DNA of 64,000 bases. Origin: Conoideocrella luteorostrata (Eukaryota; Ascomycota; Sordariomycetes; Hypocreales; Clavicipitaceae). This document shows positions 22,416-34,359 of this stretch, piece by piece. The position numbers and the translations under genes are program-made. How positions within the stretch are numbered: the first letter of the stretch is position 1; the number at the start of each line of letters is the position of its first letter. The DNA lies in contig JASWJB010000160.1 in assembly GCA_032433595.1 (NCBI GenBank), positions 30,718 through 94,717 of the forward strand, read 5' to 3'. Under the pieces are notes generated by a model. That model was not told the DNA's origin and made no database searches. It saw only the letters and a list, made by a program, of their open reading frames with translations.

Positions 22416-23559
22416 TGAAGCTGACGTTTGGACAGTTTCTCTCCTTCTTTGTGTCTGTATTGCTGTTGTCCGAGACGTGAAACCCGTCAAGATGAAGGTC
22501 GGGGATGGAAAGGAAAACACCAAGGCAAAAAGACAGGCAGGCGGATACGTCAGAGAACGGACTCAAGACAGCTCCCAGGTAAAAATTATGAGATAATAGC
22601 AAAGATCATGGGACATTGGACAAACTTGGCACACTGCGCTGATAACCAAGGGAAGAAAGGAGTGGCAGCCATGTCATCATAGAGGAGCCGAACAAGAAGC
22701 TAGAAGTGGAACAGGCAGTTGCCACCCCACCGATGACCCAGAATGTAAGAGATTTTTCGAACCCTTGTTGCTATTCTCAGATTTTGCAAAGCGAATTCAG
22801 GGCAGAATTCCCAATTCACCCATGTGATCCGGGGGATGTGGCTGCAAAGCTGACCACTCAACGTTACCAGAGACATATGACCAGGAAATAATAGCTTGTC
22901 GGGCCGAAAAAGAACTGATAAGCGAGTAATGCATAGGGCAAGGTGCGGCTCAATAAGCGCTAGTCAGAAAAATGCAGTCAGCAACTAGTTTTGTTTTTTA
23001 GTTTAATGTATGTTATGCGGCAAAGAGGCAACCTTAATTTCAACGTTCAAAACGAAGCGACCGGATTGGTAGGGTGTTCTTGGAAAAGGTACTTGTACCG
23101 ATACCTTCACCCACTTGACCCGTCCGGTGGAGGCGCCACGCGCTACTGGGGTTAGGGTTATCCGCTCCTTGCCGAGAAAGCTGAACCCTCCTCCTGATCG
23201 AGACCCTGATTTTTAACGGCCTTCCTGGACTTGGCAATGGAGCTTCAGCGGGACTTAGCAGAGACTGGACATTCCGGCCTTCTGCATCGGGAACAGGCCT
23301 GAAACGCTGAGGTGAGCACTAACAAGTACCCTCAATTCGATCCTATTTTTTTTTTTTGGTGTTTTTTAATTTTTTTTTGGGTTATGCTCTGTCGCCGTTG
23401 CGGTTTTCGGCTTTCAGACGGCGCCGCAGCCCGTTTCTCGTCGCCCAGACTTTGACCATATTCGTTCTGTCTATGCCCCCCCGCTCCATGCTCTGATCAT
23501 CCAAGTAAAGGATTCTCTTTTTGCCCTCACCATAGGCGTAGGCAAAAACACCGTTGATC
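22416..23559. promoter_or_regulatory. Divergent upstream region, LysM gene and metalloprotease gene
   Basis: About 1.1 kb between divergent starts. It holds an interrupted T-run at 23347-23379 and a two-copy TTAGGG-like stretch near 23150 that is too short to be telomeric. No gene was recognised. Confidence 0.45.
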
Positions 23560-24645
23560 ATGCTGTTGTCTCTTACTGCCGTTCTGGCAACCTGCTTCAT
23601 GGCCGGCCCGGCCAGCGCTGGAAGCCGTCTCTGGGAAGCTCCAATCTATCAGATCCGGGGCAATGCCACCATTCACGAAAAGCGCGCTGTGTCCGTCGTC
23701 CCTGGCAGCGGGGCGGCCGATACTCGTCTCTGGCCAGACAAGACCATCACTTACGGTTTTGCGGACACAACGGCCAAGAACAAGCTCAAGGCAATGTTCG
23801 TTTCAGGCAGCAATGTCTGGAACGGGCTCAGCGCGCACGGCTTCAAGTACAAGGAGGTTTCGGAAAAGAACTGCAAAAGTGACCGCATGAACTGCTTGCT
23901 GGTGCATTACAACGCCAATGGCCTCCTGAGCTCGACGGTCGCGAAGCCGCCCAAGGTGGCATCCGACACCGACTACGAGGGTCCCACCATGCATCTCAGC
24001 GACTCCTTTGCGGTCGGCAATCGCAATCCCATCCTGAACATTGCCCATGAGATTGGTCATGCCTGGGGCCTTTACCACGAGCATCAGAACGAGGGGCGTT
24101 GGAAGACCAGTCCTGAACATGGTGGTGGACAAACCACTTGGGGCGGGTACACCGGCAACACGTTCCACACAAATCGGTTTGTCTGTCGGAATTTAAAGGA
24201 CTATACGAAGAAACTTGCGGAAGTACAGTCGCAGCCTAATGCTGAAATCAACGCGGAACTCATGTGTACGAGCTTCCCGACCGCGGCGAGACTCAAGTTC
24301 TCGGCCATGGAGTGGCTGCCCGTCAACCTGGTGGGCAAGAAGGCGGACCATGACTTTGACCCGGATTCTCTTATGCTGTATCCCAGTCGTGCGGGTGGCA
24401 TTGGTGATGCCTCGGAGAATTCAGATAGTCGTCTGCCCGTGTTGACGTATGCGGATGGCAGCGAGATTCCTATCCGGCAGGGTCCGTCAAACATGGACAT
24501 TGCCAGGCTGGTCGAGCTCTACGGAACGACCTCTAGAGGAGCAAGTGAGCCTTACAACAAGAAGGGATCCAAGTTGGAGAATCTGTTCAGAAAGGTCAGG
24601 GCGGGATCTTCACGTGCGGGTGATACGAAAGGGGGACTTTGTTGA
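23560..24645 (+). CDS. Secreted astacin-like zinc metalloprotease
   Basis: Intronless, 361 aa. A signal peptide (MLLSLTAVLATCFMAGPASA) and a short pro-region ending near HEKRA, a Kex2-like KR site, precede the catalytic domain. The zinc site HEIGHAWGLYHEH gives His163, Glu164, His167 and His173 in the metzincin pattern HExxHxxGxxH, and DPDSLMLYPS supplies a Met-turn-like segment. The start is the first ATG at 23560. The protease should act extracellularly. It is divergent from the LysM gene and convergent with the chitinase, inside a run of secreted proteins. Assignment to astacin (M12A) rather than another metzincin family rests on the motif and size. Confidence 0.85.
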   Translation: MLLSLTAVLATCFMAGPASAGSRLWEAPIYQIRGNATIHEKRAVSVVPGSGAADTRLWPDKTITYGFADTTAKNKLKAMFVSGSNVWNGLSAHGFKYKEVSEKNCKSDRMNCLLVHYNANGLLSSTVAKPPKVASDTDYEGPTMHLSDSFAVGNRNPILNIAHEIGHAWGLYHEHQNEGRWKTSPEHGGGQTTWGGYTGNTFHTNRFVCRNLKDYTKKLAEVQSQPNAEINAELMCTSFPTAARLKFSAMEWLPVNLVGKKADHDFDPDSLMLYPSRAGGIGDASENSDSRLPVLTYADGSEIPIRQGPSNMDIARLVELYGTTSRGASEPYNKKGSKLENLFRKVRAGSSRAGDTKGGLC

Positions 24646-24876
24646 AGTGCTGCTCTGAGGACTATGGCGCATCTTCACGGTCGCCGTCAATATTTTTATT
24701 TTGTTTTCTCATATTTTTCATGTATCTAGTTGAAATAAGATCGAATTTCACTGAAAACAAACTAAAACTTGCGTGAAGATGCCCCTGATATGCTTGGACG
24801 TAATCGTCTCGTGGTTGTGATTATGCTAATCGTGTCTTGGTCATAAGCTTACTGTGTCCTAACGTTACTTGGAGGC

Positions 24877-25005
24877 TCAGTTACAATGCAAGCAGCTGCC
24901 ACCCTTTGCAGTACCAAATTTACAAGCTTTTTGAGGATGGTTGAACTTAAATTCCACATTGCTACTTCTATACACGTCCTCATAACTCTGACCTGAATTC
25001 GCCTG
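24877..25005 (-). pseudogene. Out-of-frame continuation of the chitinase C-terminus
   Basis: Just before the chitinase stop, the frame one base over is open for about 40 codons to a TGA at 24879-24877. It contains GQSYEDVYRSS and KACKFGTAKGGSC, which look like real extracellular protein sequence. No intron with acceptable splice sites joins it to the main frame. A single-base indel near 24995-25010 is the simplest explanation; an unrecognised short intron is the alternative. Confidence 0.5.
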
Positions 25006-26972
25006 TTCCAAAACAAGTCAACTGTGCCGTGAGATTCGCGACATCCTCCTTTGGCCTTTTGATATTTGCGCCAAGCGCATTGATCAACGTCCCGTCGTCC
25101 AAGTCAATAGCCCACACCATGGTTCTGCAATCTGTTAGTGACTTGGTCGTCTTCAGTGCATAGAATGCACGGTATGTGTGGAAAACGTACCCTCCGAGGC
25201 AGCGCTGGTTCGCATACTCGATTTTCAATTTCAACGTCTGAGCATCGTCCCACGACACCCATTGATTGGAGTCCCAAGTCACAATCTTAACGCCAGCTTT
25301 CTGATCAAATTTGACCGTCGCGCCATTTTTAATGATCTTGTTGATCTCGGCAGCTGAGAGAACACCCGGCGTGCCTGTGCATTCACCGCCTTTAGCTCCT
25401 TCGCTGAACTCACAACCTGCATCAAGACAGCCAGGGTTTTTCATGGTGAAGCCTAGCGAGGTGTCAGTTACTGTCTATGGGATTGGCAAAAATACTTAGA
25501 AACACGTACTGCGGCCGTAAAAGCCGAGGCCGAGGACGACTCGCCCAGGGTTGATGTTGTTTCGCCAGAGCAGCTCAAGAGCCTGTTGGATTTCGGTGAG
25601 ATTGGTGTGCGCATGGGCATATGGCCCCAGAGACTTGACGGTAGAGTCCCAGACGCCGTCTGGCTCAGATGTTAGCTACTGTCGCAGCATATTTGGTACG
25701 CGATACTTACGGATGTCGTATGTCATGATATTGTACCAATCAAGATATGGCTCCAGTTTAATGATGTTAAAACCCTTCAAGTACCAATATGAAGCAGGCT
25801 AGAATATCTCGGTCAGTCACATTCTTTCAATTTAGCCCCCCTTAATTCAACATCTAAAAAGGTGTCAAAAGTTGTCTCACGCACAAGTGTCAATGTCAAG
25901 CCATATCGCTTATGGCCAGTAGTAAGTCTCTGCCGCAGTCTTCGCAACAAGTTGACGTAGTTGTCAAAATCCGCCGGCGTACCACCACGGTCCTCAGCCA
26001 CCGGGCTATGCAGCTGTGTCAGTACACCATTGCGCTCTACTTTAGAAACAGATAGAGTCAAACACTCACTATTCCCAGTCCAAATCCACGCCATCAAAAT
26101 CATTCACCTGAAGGAAATTCATCAGCGACTCAAAGAAGGCATCTTGCGCCGACTCAGACTTGGCCAGATCCGAAAAGGTTGTTCGATACGGCCCGGGGTC
26201 ATTCATGGCCCAGCCCCCAATGGCGATCCAGACCTGCAAATTGTTCTGCTTGGCCTTGAGAGCAGACACGCGCTTATATCTCGACGCGGTGCCTGCGTCC
26301 ATGACATCCATGCGGAATGTTTTGGGGTTAATAAGCGCAAAGGCAAAATTAATATGGGTATAATAGCCTAGTGGAATATCCTCGGGTTCCATGTTACCAC
26401 ATGGTCTCTGGTAATTCCAGCCCTCGTAATACCCAATAGTCCTCTTGTCTGACGTCCGCTGCTCCTGGCTGCATTGCGGCGATGCGACTGCGGCACCTCC
26501 GCAGAAGTCGGCCGTTGTGCCACAGAATCCGAACTTGCTGCAGCAAACATTGAGCGGGCATTTCGTAGCATTAGACCATTGCGCGCCCCATCCAGGATCG
26601 CACTCGCTCTTGTAGTTGCAAGTGGAATGACAGTCCTTGCCGCAAAAGTCAGGTCCAAGGCCACAAACGCCGACGCCTTGTTTATCGCTATATTCTTCAC
26701 ATCAGTTTTCGAAACGTACAATTTTGAGCTTCAAGAGCTGGGACTTACAGCTTGCAGCAACCAATCTTACATTGCCTACTAGCCGTGCAAGAGTAGTCAT
26801 TCTCCTCCGCCGCAGCAGCTACCTTCATCATCTGAACGGCATCATTCTTGGGCGCATCCACGATTTTCTTTTCCAACACATGCGTCTCGGCTTGGCCAGC
26901 AAAGGAGTCAAGGTTGAGAGCACGACAGCAGGAAGCAAGGCTCAAGCCTACGCATAGAAATCGAAGGGCCAT
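24980..26972 (-). CDS. GH18 chitinase, subgroup-C-like, with frameshifted C-terminal tail
   Basis: Six exons on the minus strand: 26972-26749, 26687-26070, 26005-25885, 25798-25711, 25659-25510, 25452-24980 (557 aa; the joined length is a multiple of three). After a signal peptide (MALRFLCVGLSLASCCRA) comes a cysteine-rich hevein-like chitin-binding region (CGLGPDFCGKDC and following). The GH18 barrel follows, with catalytic DGVDLDWEYP and later YNIMTYDIHGVWDS and GLGFYGRSF. Subgroup-C members are usually far longer. Here the frame stops at 24982-24980, while a neighbouring frame stays open to 24877 and encodes a plausible cysteine-containing tail. The gene is convergent with the metalloprotease and divergent from the SGNH hydrolase. 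It should cut chitin in its own wall or in a competitor or host. Confidence 0.9.
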
Positions 26973-27639
26973 TTTGCGATCTGCTCACCTCAAGCGTCGC
27001 GAAAAGAGTAATGAGGGATAGATTGTTTGAACAAGAAGGGTGGTGTGAGTGCTATTGTAAATTGTAATGGAATGACTAGAACACGGCATTCCCCGGTCAC
27101 TCGGGCCGAAATATTGCGAGGGATTCTGGATATATCGCGCTGCTTCCAAGTTCCTGGAAAGTCTGATGTATCGGTACATCTTACATCCCCTGCTAGCAGC
27201 CCCAATATAAGCTGCCAAGGAATTTTATTGGGGCACCCCTGCATTAAGGTACTGAGTCACGTTAACTCTCTTGGCAACTGTAAGCACTAGCTACCGGGCT
27301 GATCATGGGGCGCGAGGGATTAACCATACTGTTGTGCATAGAAGTTTCGCTAACACGAAAATGGCTATTCGCGCGCGGCATATAGCATTCGCCACTTACC
27401 TGGGTTGCCAAGATCTTACGGCCGAGAAGTTTGGGGCCAGGAAATTGCAGGAGTTGTCAGCCAACGGAAGTTCCGCTTGAATTGGCGGAGTCCCTCTTTT
27501 CTGGAGCCGTCTTCAACTCATCCTCGCTCTTTTCTCTAGATTGTTAGACTCGTTCATGAGTGTCAGTCCTTTTGACTGTAAGACAACTCTGGCATTCTCA
27601 ATTTCTCTTTCACCATCTGTGAATCTGCACACCTCTCAA
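26973..27639. promoter_or_regulatory. Divergent promoter region, chitinase and SGNH hydrolase
   Basis: About 670 bases between the divergent starts. No gene was recognised; a small open frame on each strand lacks recognisable features. Confidence 0.5.
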
Positions 27640-29735
27640 ATGTCTCTGTCTTCGAGGCTTGCTGGGCTGCTAGCCATCAGTAGTGCCGTTCAAGCCTACA
27701 TCCCGTCACTTAGAAACAGTCATGATGCTGCCGTAAGTATCTCATTGGGACAGGAACATTCTAGAAGGGCCAATGACCCCGCGGACTTCTCATGGGTTAA
27801 ACGATGGGCGGCCATCGGTGACAGCTACACGGCTGGCATTGGTTCTGGTGTTGCAACAGGCAACATGCTCTACGAGGAGTTGAGTATCACCCTCCCGAAC
27901 GGTCTGATCAGTGGTCACGGAGACTGGTACTGTGCTCGATATGACATGTCATATCCGATGATCATGGACAGACTACTTGGAGGGCAGGTTGAAGATTTCC
28001 AGTATCTTGCGTGCAGTGGCGATCGCAGCCAGCAAATCTACCAGCAAGCAAAGCAGCTCAAGGGCTCATTAGACTTGGTTGTCATGACGGCAGGCGGAAA
28101 TGACCTCTGTCTAGTAAGTTTACGTCAAATATCCCATATCAACTCAGTTGAAACATTCGCTTACCATTAGTTTTCACACAGGCTGGCATCATCTCAAGCT
28201 GCATTCTGTTATCATCCAGAGCTCATGATGAATGTGAGACAGTCATCTCCAAAGCAGAGGCAAATGCCAAAAACATCATCAAGGGCAATATCAAAGACAT
28301 TCTCTATGCACTGAATGACAAGATGAACAAAGATGGCGTTGTCGTCGTGAATGGATACGCGGAGTTCTTCAACACCGACAACGAAGACTGCGCGAATCAG
28401 TCTTGGGACTTCTTCTGGTGGCTTAAACCCATCCGAAGTGTCGAGAAGCTGACCCTAGAGCGTCGCAAGCGCTTCAATAAGCTCGTCACCAGCATCAACG
28501 GCGCCATTGCTGAAGCTGTCAACGAGGCTGCCGCTGATGACAGCAAAATCAAGTACAAGGTTGGCTTTGCCGACTGGAACAAATGGGTCTACGAAGGCGT
28601 TGACGGCCAAATGTGCTCTACCAAGAGCAATGGTGACTACCCAGACCCGAACCAACCGGACATGCAGTTCATCAAGCCTGACACTCATCCCTGGTTCAAC
28701 TGGGCTGATGACATCAGAACCGAATTGCGCAGACGTGGGCCCAGCAAGAATGAGAGACGGGTCCTGGAGAACATGAGGGCTCAGTACGAGAATAAGTTCA
28801 AGCTTGACGAGCGCATCTATGATTCTCCCCTCTACAAGAGCGTCAATCCCCCAGCCATTGCCCGCAGCATTCTGAGCCGCCGCGATCCACAGGCACCGGG
28901 CTGCCCAGGCGATGACAGCTGGGACAAGACCCGTGGGCTAGGTCTGCCCAATAAGATCGGAGCCAATTTCCATCCCAACGAAAATGGCCATCTGACCATT
29001 GCCTCGTTCGCACTGGCAGAAGCAATGGATCTTCGTTCTCTGGTTCTAGGCGTCGGCTCGCCATCATGCGAGCGAAAGGACCAGTTCAAGTGCTGGTCAG
29101 GCGATAAGTCCAAAGCTTACGCAATGGCAGACCGTCTTGATGCGCACTACGAGGATTTCTGTAACAGCGTCAAGCAGCCAGACCACACCACTGGCTGGCA
29201 CTTTGACAAATCTTATGATGAGGGCACGCCAGATGAGCACTGGTTTCACATCGGTCTCAGCGATAGCGCTGGCGACTTTGACAAGGGCGAATGCATAGAG
29301 TCCATGAAAGCCCTTATTCACAACTGCGACACAAACAGTAAGATGAACTGGAAGTTTGGCGGGCAGTACGTCCGCGGCGAGCACACCTACGAGGTCAACA
29401 TCAAGCGACATAATCGGCCGTACCCGCCTCCAAACGAGGCTGTGGGGCGGTGCGAGGGCTGGTATAAGGTCTTTTTCGGCTCCTACGAGATCGAGGGAGG
29501 TGGTTTTTCTACATGGGACTACGGCCAGAAGACAATGATACCGAATATGAATGGGTGTTATGGTCTTGGTACTACGAAGTGGAAGTTCGATTATTATGAT
29601 GAGCCTACCAAGGATGGATATGAGTGGAAGGCTACGTTCCATACGCCTATTTGGGTGAGGGCGAGGTGCTTTAATAATAACAAGGTTGTGAAGGGAGCGG
29701 GTGGGTGGACTAACGGATGTAAAGGAAATGATTAA
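27640..29735 (+). CDS. Secreted SGNH/GDSL-type hydrolase with a large C-terminal domain
   Basis: Exons 27640-28113 and 28182-29735 (675 aa). The signal peptide is MSLSSRLAGLLAISSAVQA. SGNH blocks are clear: block I AAIGDSYTAGIG with the nucleophilic Ser, block II YLACSGDRS, block III MTAGGNDLC just before the intron, and block V NFHPNENGHLTIA with the catalytic His. About 220 residues after residue 455 form a separate cysteine-containing domain with RCEGWYKVFFGSYEI and WKATFHTPIWVRARC. It resembles, from memory, the C-terminal region of long subgroup-C chitinases. The enzyme probably deacylates a lipid or polysaccharide ester outside the cell. The upstream in-frame ATG at 27556 is possible but would place extra residues before the signal peptide. 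Confidence 0.87.
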
Positions 29736-30080
29736 AGATGGAGTTGACTTGTTGCATTCATTTTCTGTTGATAACTACCATGATGTTTAAGCATCGGAAA
29801 ATATATCTTAGTTAGCTTGGCTAGTCTGTGGTAGAGTTTCGCAAAGCGATTCGAACGTCTAATTCAAGACTAGCTTGAGCTTCAAGGCGAAGTCTTAGCA
29901 GCCCCACACAATAATGCGATCCACAATGAGTCACCGACACCTCCCTTCATCATCTAGATCAGTCATCGTGAACCACGACCCGCAACTGAATTCCGCCATC
30001 TTTTCTTAGCCAAACATCTCTAGGCTGACCATCAAGAGGCACATAAGAACATCATATGGTTGAATGATCAGTTGCCCAGC
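29736..30080. other. Intergenic region
   Basis: 345 bases between the SGNH hydrolase stop and the acetyltransferase start. Nothing was recognised. Confidence 0.5.
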
Positions 30081-30662
30081 ATGGCGGTCATCATCCGCAA
30101 AGAGACACCATCCGACGTGATGGGAATAGAATACCTGACCAGACAAGCCTTCCGCGAGCGGCCCAATAAAGAGGAGCAGATTGTCAACGACCTTCGCGCC
30201 GCGAAAGCCCTCAAATTGTCCCTCGTAGCCGCCTTTGAAAAAAATTCAGCTCCCAATTCCAATGAACCGCAAGAACAGGACGAAAGCATCGGAAGAGGAC
30301 AGATAGTAGGCCATGTCGCATTTTCACCAGTTCGAATCACAGCAACGAACTTGAACTCAGAGAATGACGAGAACAGACAAGGTTGGATTGGGTTAGGTCC
30401 ACTGTCCGTTGACCCAAGTTACCAACGGCAAGGCATCGGGACGAGACTCGTCCAGACCGGTTTGCAAATGGTAAAAGATAGCGGGGCGAGAGGATGCGTG
30501 TTGCTTGGTAACCCGAGATATTACGAACGCTTTGGATTCGAAAATACTAGCAACTTGAGGGTGGAGGGTGTGCCGCAGAAACATTTTATGGTTTTAGCGT
30601 TTAGGGACACAATTCCGCGTGGCACTGTATCCTTTCATGACGCATTTTCGCAGAGCATGTAA
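30081..30662 (+). CDS. GNAT-family N-acetyltransferase
   Basis: Intronless, 193 aa. The acetyl-CoA loop QRQGIGTRLV lies in the middle, preceded by the beta-strand GLGPLSVDPS and followed by RGCVLLGNPRYYERFGF, the usual GNAT C-terminal pattern of YhbS-like acetyltransferases. The start at 30081 is the first ATG in frame. A short acidic insert (NEPQEQDES) interrupts the second strand. No signal peptide is visible, so it is probably cytosolic. The substrate is unknown and the neighbours give no hint. Confidence 0.85.
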   Translation: MAVIIRKETPSDVMGIEYLTRQAFRERPNKEEQIVNDLRAAKALKLSLVAAFEKNSAPNSNEPQEQDESIGRGQIVGHVAFSPVRITATNLNSENDENRQGWIGLGPLSVDPSYQRQGIGTRLVQTGLQMVKDSGARGCVLLGNPRYYERFGFENTSNLRVEGVPQKHFMVLAFRDTIPRGTVSFHDAFSQSM

Positions 30663-33600
30663 AAAGGCACTACGTGCTCAGAGCGCAGTCGAGTTTCTTA
30701 GGTATTTTACTCCGTGTACGTCAAAGGGCTGTTGTACTGTAAAGTTAAAGAGCATGTAGTCTTTGCTTCAAGTTATGATAGTTCACTTTTTCAGGTAACT
30801 AGTTCTTGTATTCGAGCCTCTAGAGATTTACTTGCCTAGAAGCCGGCTGCTCGAAGGGGCAATGTGCATTTTCATTACCCTACTAACACCGCTAGCCGCC
30901 GCCATCATCATTTAATTGCCTACATCATCGTTGATGATATGAATTCCTAGGTAATAACGAAGATCAGAGAAAGAAACCTATTACTACCGGAGTGTTAAGG
31001 CACACTTATGGGCACAGGGTCTTACTCCTGGCGCAACTCTTCCCAAATGTGCATCTAGCAACCCACGTTAGATATCTAGATGTCCAGTATTCACCGGACG
31101 TCATGTACATCAACTCAAGGAGGCGAGGGGATATACCCTTCATTGTTACATGTAGCTATCAATATGCCTGCGGCTCTTCGACGTGTTTGCATCTTTCCGG
31201 ATATGACGCAGGCGAAGCCCGATGGCACAAACAAGTCTCCTTCAGCGGTCTAATATGAGTCAAGGACAGATGTGGCAGCAACAGGCATTCCGTTCGGGCT
31301 GACAAAAGTCTGGCTTGTCACAGTGGGAAGTTAGGTAGTTAGTTCTTGGACAGGGAATGAGTGGGTGGGCAACTAGCTGAATAGGAGGCGAAAGGGTCAA
31401 CTGGTACCGGCTGCTAACCGCGGCAGGTTCCAAGCGACCTTGAGGTATACGCAGGCAATTTAGCGCGATCGACTGACTGCTGGGTCGGCTCAATTAAGCG
31501 ATCAAGTTCCCATCGTTCGATAAAAATGGGCCTGTTGATGTAATGAACCCCGGCAAGACCGATACCGTGTCAAGCAACATCTAACGGAAATTTTTGGTGC
31601 CTGGTGGCTGCCTCGATCATTAGCTTCTACTTCCCAATACTGTCAGAAAGAACGGGCATCAAGACAGGTGTCCAGACAAGTTGCCTCAGGCAGGATGCAG
31701 GGACAAGATTGTCTCAGCTAATAGGGGTACAGAGGGATTTGGACAGGTCTATTGGAGGAAAAATTCTGTGTTTGACAGCATCATCGTCAACAACAGACAT
31801 CATCAACATACATCAATTTGGCACCCTAGTATTCAATACAATAAACACACCTCCAAGTATGGGTTCATAACCAGAAAGCAAAATATTTGCATAAGTCACG
31901 ACCTCTTCCTCCCTGCCTCAGGCACCCGGACACCTGTCCGATTCAACAAAAGCTCTGTTAATTCGCAACCGTTCCTGCAACTGAATAACGTGTTGTAATT
32001 ATCTCATCGATCTCTCGTTTTGCCCATGGTGACCCGCAATGTTCAGTAACCTTCAGAATAGCTTCAGAGGAGCGTGACAACAGTCAGGGAAACTCTCTTA
32101 CGGTTCAACGAGATTCGCGAGCCATTGCGCGGGCGGAACTAAATACGCAACACGGATGTAGAGCTGGGCTATTATAATGCCGTAATAGCCATATGATTAG
32201 CCACAGGACTTTCTGGTGAAAGAAGCCGCAGACATGCGGAGATGCATGCTGCCGTCTGTGGTCAGAGTGTACCGAGTTTATGAGGGAGAGTCGGATACAA
32301 ATGTCGCCATTATAATCCCCATCTCTCATAATAGTGCCAGTGTTTCCTACATCTTTTTTCGACACAAAACAACACGCTCAAATTGCGTAGCAATTATCTT
32401 ATATTATAACCTTTGATACCTTCTGTTAGATGGGGTGATAGCTGGGGAAGTGGGTGGTGCTCTACGGCTATTGCTCCTGGGTCTGTGAATTGCTGCTGGT
32501 AAAAGAAAAGCGAAACTGCATTATTTAGTCTGATGCATAAATACAAGAATAATCACGAATCAGAGCGCGACCGGCATGACCGAGAGTGGACTAGCCAGGT
32601 GCGAGATGTTACCGATGCATGTAGGTAAAATCATAGAGTCGCAGTTTCACATCCGACTTCTATTGCTTAATACCCGGCAAGCCAAACAGTCTCCGATGTT
32701 TAGCCATAATAGGCTGAAAACTTGGGAAAAACTGAGATTGACTTTGTCCGTACTGAATGCGCGACTCGAGATAATGAATGCATACAGTAGGACCGTTTGC
32801 GTTTCGACAGATGAACGGCTTTGAGTCTGAGATCCCGGATTTGCACCTTTGTGCCGCAACCTCTCACTGTATATCAATGCATCCTTTTCTTTTCTTTTCT
32901 TTTCTTCTAAGACAGTTTGTATAACCCCTCAGCTAATAACCTCAACTTTTTACCTTTTTTGCAACTTTGCCTCAATTTGCAACGTGGACCTCGTCGGTGG
33001 AATCCTTGTGGGGCTGTCTCGGACACTAGCTCTCCGCATTAACAGTGTATATCACTCAATATGACGTATTCAGGCATGTTCCATTGAGTACTAATACTAA
33101 AATTATGTTTACTTGCGCCGCTGGGTATGCAATGCTGCCATCGGCTAAAATGCCGGACCGGGTATAGCGCGAAGTGTTACGACTTGGGCACATTTACATG
33201 GGGATTGGTAGAGACGCAGATATTTTTTTATGCAGGGGTATGTTCATGCAGGCATGATTTTACGACTTTGCCGGAAATAAGTCTGCATCTCTTATCTTCG
33301 ATGGTCGTTATTCTCGGCCGGAAGATTGTGAATCATGCAGAAGTTGAGATAATCTCGGTCGAATATTTCTAAGACGTAAAGCCAAAACACTGTTAGTATT
33401 TTAGTGTAACTTGCAGCAAATATAGATTACAGGCTAATGATGTAGGGGATATAAGCAGCGAATGATTGGCTTGATTGGTAAACCAGGTCAGGGGCCTATG
33501 TCAGCAAATATAGCTGCATTAGCGTCTCAGTCTTGGCAATTATGGATATCATGTCTGACATTAGGCTAGCCGCTATATTCAGATTAATGACTTGGGTGGT

Positions 33601-34359
33601 ATTAGGAGTTTCAGATAAATAGTTAAGAGCTGACTAGGAACGAGTATCTTTCTACAATGGTAAAGTTCAGGTAGGTCTAACGTACATATTACGCCACTCT
33701 TCTCGCACATGAGCACCGCAAGTGCCCACGTATTTTTTGGTGATGAGCATCGTGCATGGTGGAAGGAGCTCCAGAAATATGTCATTAATTAACAATGGGT
33801 GAATGCTTTATAATTGTTTTGAATTTTTCCCCATCTATTGTTTAAGTCGGTACAATGACACCATCTCAGTAAAATATTGAATATATTGAAAGATTTTGAA
33901 TTACCACCAGGTCGACGGATGTAGGGTGCATCCCGCAATGGGAGAATTTGAAGACGGTTCGGTCAAACAAGTACACCTATTCTCACCTCAGTGCCAGTTC
34001 ACCGAACGGTATCTAATTGAAACGGTCCTATCTAAGCCATCCGAGTCCTACCAGCATAACGATGGGAAAATGAGCCCGTTTCACCACTCTAGAGTCCGAC
34101 AACAGTGGATTCTCCTGCGTACAACGCGTCTCACGACTGTTGTCCATTGCGAGTGTCATCCTTTAGTACAAATATTTTTGTTTTTAAAAGGCCGAGTCAG
34201 ATTCAAGTCAATGGATGAGTCTTGCAATTTTTTCATGATATAAATATCTGCTCTTTCCCAGTCTTCTCATCCAGCAAGATCATCGACTACTTCCATCAGC
34301 AATCGCTCACAACACTAGCCATTATAAAAAAAATTCTTTGAAAACTTTCTATAGCAATT
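30663..34359. other. Gene-poor 3.7-kb intergenic stretch
   Basis: No protein gene, RNA gene or complete transposon was recognised on either strand. A short TTTTC microsatellite sits at 32884-32906. The last 130 bases, with an ATATAAATAT sequence near 34240, probably hold the promoter of the ADP-ribosyltransferase-like gene. The remaining open frames are short and without known motifs. Confidence 0.45.
32884..32906. repeat. TTTTC microsatellite
   Basis: Between four and five copies of TTTTC in tandem. Confidence 0.8.

Noticed and set aside
23145..23160. Telomere-like TTAGGG repeats
   Set aside because: Only about two copies; expected by chance and not at a sequence end.
29097..29642. 181-codon minus-strand open frame
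   Set aside because: Antisense to the SGNH hydrolase and without recognisable motifs.
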